Assembly (NCBI RefSeq): GCF_027744825.2 | Contig: NC_071348.1 | Location: forward strand, 14,293,563-14,357,562 | Length of the DNA: 64,000 bases | Source of the DNA: Synchiropus splendidus | Taxonomy: Eukaryota > Chordata > Actinopteri > Syngnathiformes > Callionymidae | Direction: 5' to 3' | Shown: positions 58,700 through 64,000 of the stretch, piece by piece | Layout of the letters: each line of letters starts with the position of its first letter | Numbering within the stretch: the first letter of the stretch is position 1 | Made by a program: the position numbers and the translations under genes | The notes under the pieces: model-generated | The model's input: only the letters and a program-made list of their open reading frames with translations | Databases searched by the model: none | Told to the model about the DNA's origin: nothing

Positions 58700-61398
58700 T
58701 CACATCTTCTCCTTCTTGACTTTAAGGAACTCGGACATGTTGGAGAAATATTTCTGGTTTGCTTCAGCCACCTTCTTCTCTGCAGCCTGAGGATTGACGA
58801 TCTCTAATCCCTGCGGACCACAGAACAACAGTTGTGACTTGAAATAAACCCGTCTGAGCACTGTGGCTCTCCTCGCCAGCAGCTGGTCCACTTGCCTGCA
58901 GAGGTGTGAAGGCCACACTGGAGCTGGTTCCAGATGAACGGTCCCTGACGGTGGACTTTCCTCCGTACGTCATGCTCTGCTTCTGCAGTGTCCTCTGATG
59001 GTTTGGAGACACAGAGGAGGAGTTAGCTTCAGGACGTTTCTCATCATACTGGGTTCTCATTTACCTGCAGAGACTTGGAGATCCTGGCTTTGGTGGCCTC
59101 GTTGACTTGAGCCTGCCGGACTCGTCCACTGCCGCTTTTCCCAAGCTGACCCAGACTGAAGCCTAGATCCTCCTGGTAGGCGTCGTCTTCAATCTTCAGA
59201 ACAGAAAGTGACTTCAGAAACGGTGGTGGTCAAAGCAAAAATGAAGACATAACTTCACTGACCTCTGCAAAGGTCATCCTGTTGGCGTGTTTCCTGATCT
59301 CTGTCAAACCCAGACGCTCCTTCATCTTTCGATACCTTCAAGAGCAGGGAAAAATCACCACATTTTGAGCGTGGGCATCCAAAGATCTGCCGTGTCCCTC
59401 ACCTTCTTCCTCCTCTTTTCTTTCTCTGGCCATCCAGAGGTGCAGGCAGAGGTTTGACCTGCTTGACTGGCGGAGGCTCCTGCCATTTATCAAACTTTCT
59501 TTCGATTTCCTCTTTGACGTCGTAGCCGTACTGAAAGACAAGACAATGGCACGCGACTCTATAACCTTCACGTTAGGAGTTGACCATGCAGCGCTCACCT
59601 TTCCATCGAGACTCTCGTGAAAACTGTCCACCCGAGCCGCCAGCGTGCACTTGGCAGCAACCAGTCGAGCCGCTTTTCTGCGGAGGTCCTGGAACGTTCA
59701 AATCATTACAACGGTCGCAGTTCATAGATTTCAGCTAACAAACTCACAGGTGGAAGCGACTGAACTATGTCGCAGTGATAGATGAAGCCAGTGTGTGGCA
59801 GCAGTGAGGTGCTGCTGAAGCCAGACAGGGTTCTCCTCTGAGCTCCCAGCAGCATCAGATTGCAGGCTGGCATCTTGGAAAGGTTAGTGAGGCCTCCTGC
59901 GATACCTGCACAAACATACGTTCTAAGCCTAAATGGAATTCTTCAGGTAAAGAAGACGACAGTTTGCTTTCAGAGGTTTTCAACTAGCAAAAAAGAGCGA
60001 GGAATGTTTGCAGCTTGTGCAGCAACAGGTTGCACGTTCAAATCCAAGCGTCTCAGCCTAGCAGCCTGTTGAACCACAGCGCCCTCTGCTGAACAGCTGA
60101 TGCAATTGCATCCTAACTTGGTTCATTAGAAATGATCTGACAGTCATGTCACTGCACAGTGAGTGTGTATGCGCCCGTCTATGTGAAAGGACTGACCCAT
60201 GATCTTGGCAGCAGTGGAGGCTCCGACGATAATGGACAGATTCGGGGCGATAAAGGACATTCGGGACTCCACATACTCATATATGCGATGTTTGGACTGG
60301 TTCAGCTCCAGCGCCATGTCACAGGCCTCCTCCAGCTGCTTCAGCTCCTCCTCATTCAGCATCGTCCTGAAACCACCATGAGCAGAGGATGTCAGTGTGG
60401 TCAAATCTGAGGTCTACAATCACAGGCCCACTCACCCCTGTGTGGTCGACGCCGTCACGCTGACCACCATGATCGTGGCGTTTGTCAGGATTTGCTGCAG
60501 AGTTTCGTTGTTTTTGCACTTTTCGAGGTTGTTGCCCAATTCCTTAGCAAACATGTTAGAAGACGTCCGCTCAGTGAAATCCAGAGTTACCAAAACATTA
60601 TGAACACTTGAACAATAATAAGCAAGTCACCCTGCACCCCGAATCACTGGGTGTGGGGTGCCCCAGTTTCCAGTGATCAAAAACAAACGAGGAGAAGAAG
60701 AAGAAGAAGAATATTCAGTCCCCAACCTCCAGCTCACCTTGACCGTGCGGATATAATCCAGGGAATCTGGCACCAGCGACTCGAGCTCTGGGAATCTCTT
60801 GGAATATTTGTCCCGTGTGAACTTGTGAATGATATCTGATGGAAGAACCGGATTCATCAGATCCACGGCACGTCATTTTATGATTCTGATCAGAGCAAAG
60901 TGACTCACTGAGTTCATTGTCGATCTCGACTGTCAGATTATTGGCTGCAACAATCAGCCGGTACTCTGGGTCGGCTTCCACCGGGCCAGAAACTGTAGAC
61001 AAAGTAATGATAGACATTGTGAAACGCCCCCTCCCCTTAACTTCAATCAAACCTCTTACCTTCAGAGTTTTTGCGCTGTTTCCCAACATAGTCAGAAATC
61101 TTATCTATGATGTCTGAAAACTGTCGAGTAAAAATAAAAATGAGTTGATGCGATTACACGGGCCTGGGAATGTCACCTGTTGGATTGAACTTGCCTGTTT
61201 GCTGTTGCGTAGTTTGGCGATGGCGGTCACGCTCTCTGCTTTACTGTAGTCCACCTCCATCTCCTCTGGGATGTCCTCCAGCCCCCCTTGTGAGGTCTCG
61301 CCATCGCTCTCCTCTCCATCTTCTTCCGGATACAATCCATCCTCACCCTCATCACCGGCCTCTTCCAGATCGGCCAGAAGCTCATCTGCCAGAGACAT
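58700..61398 (-). CDS. prpf31: Pre-mRNA processing factor 31 (U4/U6 snRNP 61K), complete
   Basis: Binds the 15.5K-U4 snRNA complex and joins U4/U6 to U5 in the tri-snRNP; human PRPF31 loss causes RP11 retinitis pigmentosa. Exons (minus): 61398-61195, 61120-61060, 60992-60909, 60835-60738, 60542-60436, 60366-60197, 59905-59748, 59688-59599, 59530-59403, 59335-59263, 59193-59065, 58994-58896 and 58810-58700 (503 aa; human 499). It starts MSLADELLADLEEAG with an acidic stretch. The NOSIC region follows (about 90-150; FTRDKYSKRFPELESLVPDS), then the Nop domain (about 190-330; EACDMALELNQSKHRIYEYV, GASTAAKIMG, GFSSTSLLPHTG). The C-terminal Prp31 part has RKKRGGRRYRKMKERLGLTE. Introns 1 and 12 use GC donors. 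The ATG at 61396-61398 follows an acceptor at 61411; a 5'UTR exon lies near 62.2 kb. Confidence 0.96.
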
Positions 61399-62192
61399 CT
61401 GAGCAAAGTTCTGAATTAAAAAGCCAAACTACACATATCAGGGTTGGCGAAAAGGAGCACAGGTACGAGCTAAATATGGAAACTTCTTTAAAATTGTTTT
61501 GAAAAATAGCGGTGGGAAATAAATTAAATATGGAAGCCAGTTATCCCCAAAGAGAAGAAATGAAATGATGCGCCTGGAATAATAAAAGATTCAAAACGTG
61601 GCAGATAAAATTATTTTGGGAAGCGATGATATAGTACATCGCAGCTCTATGGGGCTGTCTCACGTTTTCACCAATATCCGAACTGAACTGTCTGTTTAGT
61701 TATTTGTCAAAAACCACCACGCAAAAAGTCTTCTTAAATGAACCTGATTGAGATCCTATTAAAACTCCTGTCATGCTCTGGTGAACTGTAACTGTTCAGA
61801 ACTCTCTGCCTGCATAAATATGAGCGTATCCTCATCGCAATGCGCTGTTTGTGCTGAACAATGCAAGTCATTTAGTGGCACCTGTCCTTCAAAAATACGG
61901 ATTTTCAAAGCGTGTACATTTGGGATACGTAGTTTTAGGATTGTTTTGCGGTGATGGCTAATGAGAGCTGTGGATCTGAAGTGAAACGCTGATTAAAATC
62001 CACAGACAAAAATAACTGACCCTTTCGTGACTTTAAGTTAAAAAAAATCGTCTCCCATCTTATAGAGTGCGCATTGATACATGAAGCACAGATCAGTAGC
62101 AGAATCAATGCGACGTTAGCCTGACGGAAGCAAGCTAGCACGTATTAGCAATTAGCAAACATGACAAAATCAATACAGAATCACAAACCTAC

Positions 62193-62370
62193 CTTGAGAT
62201 TTAAATCTCACACAGAAAAATAAAAATAAAACCGAACAACCGACTCGTCGGCTGAAAACCCCCACAGTTGTGAAAGGCGTTTGTGCGTGAGTGTTTTCCC
62301 CAGTACGTTCGAATCGTCGCTGAATAAATGCGTAACCGATTCGCAAGGGTTTCTGGGTAAAGTAGTCCGA
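62193..62370 (-). promoter_or_regulatory. prpf31: prpf31 5'UTR exon and promoter with a ZNF143-like site
   Basis: On the minus strand a donor (CTCAAG|GTAGGT) at about 62192 ends a likely non-coding exon that would join the acceptor at 61411. Upstream, 62351-62366 read on the minus strand is ACTACTTTACCCAGAA. It matches 13 of 16 positions of the ZNF143-type word ACTACAATTCCCAGAA. Exon and site are inferred from sequence. Confidence 0.5.
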
Positions 62371-63850
62371 CAGAGAACTTGTTAGAAATGTCAGTATTTT
62401 AAGGTGTCAAATGTTTGTGGAAACAATTCCCGCTGGTGAGAATTAATGAAAGGATATGTTTGGAAATGATGGCACGAGGAAATCACTGATATAATCTGGT
62501 ACTGGCAAACTTGTACTGCTCCCATTGTGTTTGAAGAAAGCAAGTAGGGGCCACACTCTTCCGTATAACTCCCAAAGAAAGGCCCCTCTGGCGTCCACAC
62601 AAAGGCCAGTGAAAGTTGTGCTCCAAAATGGCATTTGAATCGAGTTGCATCTTCATTTGATGACTTTTTTTTGTTGCATATTCAAAGATAGAATTGACAA
62701 ACCAAAGCAAAGAGTCCACATTTCAGGTTTTTATTTCTCCTTTTTGTACATGATCCCTGGAAAACAACTCTTCAAACGATACAGCTTTTAAAAACCAACA
62801 TTTAAACAGACTAAACAAATGAGCTATTTGGATCTTGACTGCATGATGGATTGTAATTAGTATTAAATGAAATAAATGAACAGATTCACAAAGAAATGGA
62901 GTTATTTACGGATGGAAGGCGTCTTTTGTTTCATGCTAAGCTACATTTACTGTCTTTAAACAATGTAAACTAATGAGAAGGTTGCTAAAATCCATAGACA
63001 CTGGTAAATAATGAAACACTACAGGACATAAATCCATACAGATTGGCATATATTCACAGTTAAATTATACAAAATACCTTTTTTTATTTGCAGTTAAGAC
63101 GATTGGGAAAATATTTTCGATTTATTTGATATGAAGATCTAAGAGAAAATAAATACATCCTGTCTCAAACAAATTAAATTACACAAAATTAAATACTGAA
63201 AACCAATAAATATTCAAATAAATACATTCAATATACAACAGAATATTTTAGAACTTAATTGATAAATGAAGTTGCCCAATTTCCCGTGCAGTCTTAGAAC
63301 TGATGAGCAAACAGCTTTAAATGTTATTGTATATTTGTGTGTAATGACGTTTGTACAAATGTGAAAGAGTACTGTTGAAACGTGAAGGACTTCTCTCCGG
63401 ACTGCTGCTGAGACGTCCGACTGCAACAGAAAGTTGAATAAAGAGGACAGGAAAGTTTAGAGACACATGAAGGGCAGAGGTTCTTTGCCACAAACCAGCG
63501 GAAACATACAACATAAAAATAAATAAATAAATAAATAGAAGTTAAGCTGGTACACAGTAAGACTCCAACTGCATAGCCGACAAATCTCTCTCAGATTTTA
63601 CAAACATCAGAGCTTCTCTTCCGTTTCCAAAGATGTTTGTAGCCAAATATCAAGGCGGGTGGGAGCTCGTACAAAATCCTGTTGCTGGTAAAACCTGGAA
63701 AACGTCCAGCAGCTGCTGTTTGTCCTCGTCTCTCAGTTTCCTGATCCATAAAAAAATAGCCTCTGAGTGACCCGCTGGTTCTAGGGGTTAATTCACTGGC
63801 CACTTTCAGAGGGTTCAGCTCTAATGGTTCCCATGACAACACCCGGAACA
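62371..63850 (-). other. Probable 3'UTR of the next minus-strand gene
   Basis: AT-rich DNA without a supported exon between the prpf31 promoter and a minus-strand stop codon at 63851. Several TTTATT words (AATAAA on minus, for example about 62729) could end its transcript. No repeat class or RNA gene was recognised. Confidence 0.4.
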
Positions 63851-63984
63851 TCACACTAAATGGGGGTCATTGGCAGGGCTGACAGTGAAACGTGACGATG
63901 TCACTGGATTGGCTCCAACTGGGGACCTCGCTTTGAATGATGACTCATCTTTCCGTTTGGATTCTTTGCTTTTGTTTTTGGGCC
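63851..63984 (-). CDS. Last coding exon of an unrecognised gene (partial, cut by window edge)
   Basis: On the minus strand an acceptor (TCTCCATCAG) at 63985 opens a frame of two bases plus 43 codons to TGA at 63853-63851. The peptide is Lys/Ser-rich at first (PKNKSKESKRKDESS). It ends SSRFTVSPANDPHLV, which includes an R-F-x-V tetrapeptide of the type bound by SPAK/OSR1 kinases. I do not recognise the family. A good acceptor, a clean frame and a following AT-rich 3'UTR-like stretch support a real terminal exon, but other frames are also partly open here. Confidence 0.4.
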
Positions 63985-64000
63985 CTGATGGAGAGACAAA

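Noticed and set aside
60025..60075. tRNA-like B box (GTTCAAATCC) in prpf31 intron 6
   Set aside because: No matching A box, cloverleaf or SINE tail could be traced. At most a very old tRNA-derived SINE scrap.
61191..61194. GT donor 4 nt beyond the GC donor of prpf31 intron 1
   Set aside because: Using it shifts the frame against exon 2, whereas the GC donor keeps phase and conserved residues.

Overview
The window is nuclear DNA from a vertebrate, almost certainly a ray-finned (teleost) fish. It holds nine compact, intron-rich protein genes with GT-AG introns, 5'TOP and CCAAT promoters, CA/TA microsatellites and fish-type transposon relics. There is no bacterial-style operon, CRISPR array or phage. 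Exons were assembled by hand from the sequence, using open frames, splice signals, phase continuity and protein family motifs. All internal exon phases close for every complete gene. Gene coordinates run from start codon to stop codon and include introns. UTR limits are estimates.

Layout from left to right: rpl18 (+, 0.7-4.6 kb, large-subunit ribosomal protein); sphk2 (+, 7.3-13.7 kb, sphingosine kinase 2, with an L1-type relic in an intron); cyth2 (+, 15.7-21.8 kb, cytohesin-2/ARNO, with a PIF/Harbinger-like relic in an intron and a 3-nt microexon); a neuronal pentraxin 1-like gene (-, 24.7-28.1 kb, with two His/Asp-rich blocks and a 5'UTR exon near 30.7 kb); a BAIAP2/IRSp53-type I-BAR gene (+, 36.7-42.5 kb, 5'UTR exon near 34.5 kb); ndufa3 (-, 44.4-45.6 kb, complex I subunit); tfpt (+, 46.3-48.7 kb, INO80 subunit, with a deleted mariner in an intron); cnot3 (+, 50.5-56.1 kb, CCR4-NOT subunit); prpf31 (-, 58.7-61.4 kb, U4/U6 snRNP factor, with two GC-AG introns). 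The last exon of an unrecognised minus-strand gene sits at the right edge.

The genes do not form a pathway. They form a conserved vertebrate neighbourhood: RPL18-SPHK2-CYTH2 and NDUFA3-TFPT-PRPF31-CNOT3 are both human 19q13.3-q13.4 sets. NPTX1 and BAIAP2 lie in human 17q25 with SPHK1 and CYTH1, so the window looks like the 19q-type copy of an ancient duplicated block, keeping pentraxin and I-BAR copies absent from human 19q.

No wholly new biological system is visible. The observations most worth checking are the cytohesin microexon that switches PH-domain phosphoinositide selectivity, the metal-binding-like pentraxin insertions, the two in-frame GC-AG introns of prpf31, the reshuffled ndufa3/tfpt/cnot3/prpf31 promoter pairing, and the dated transposon relics.
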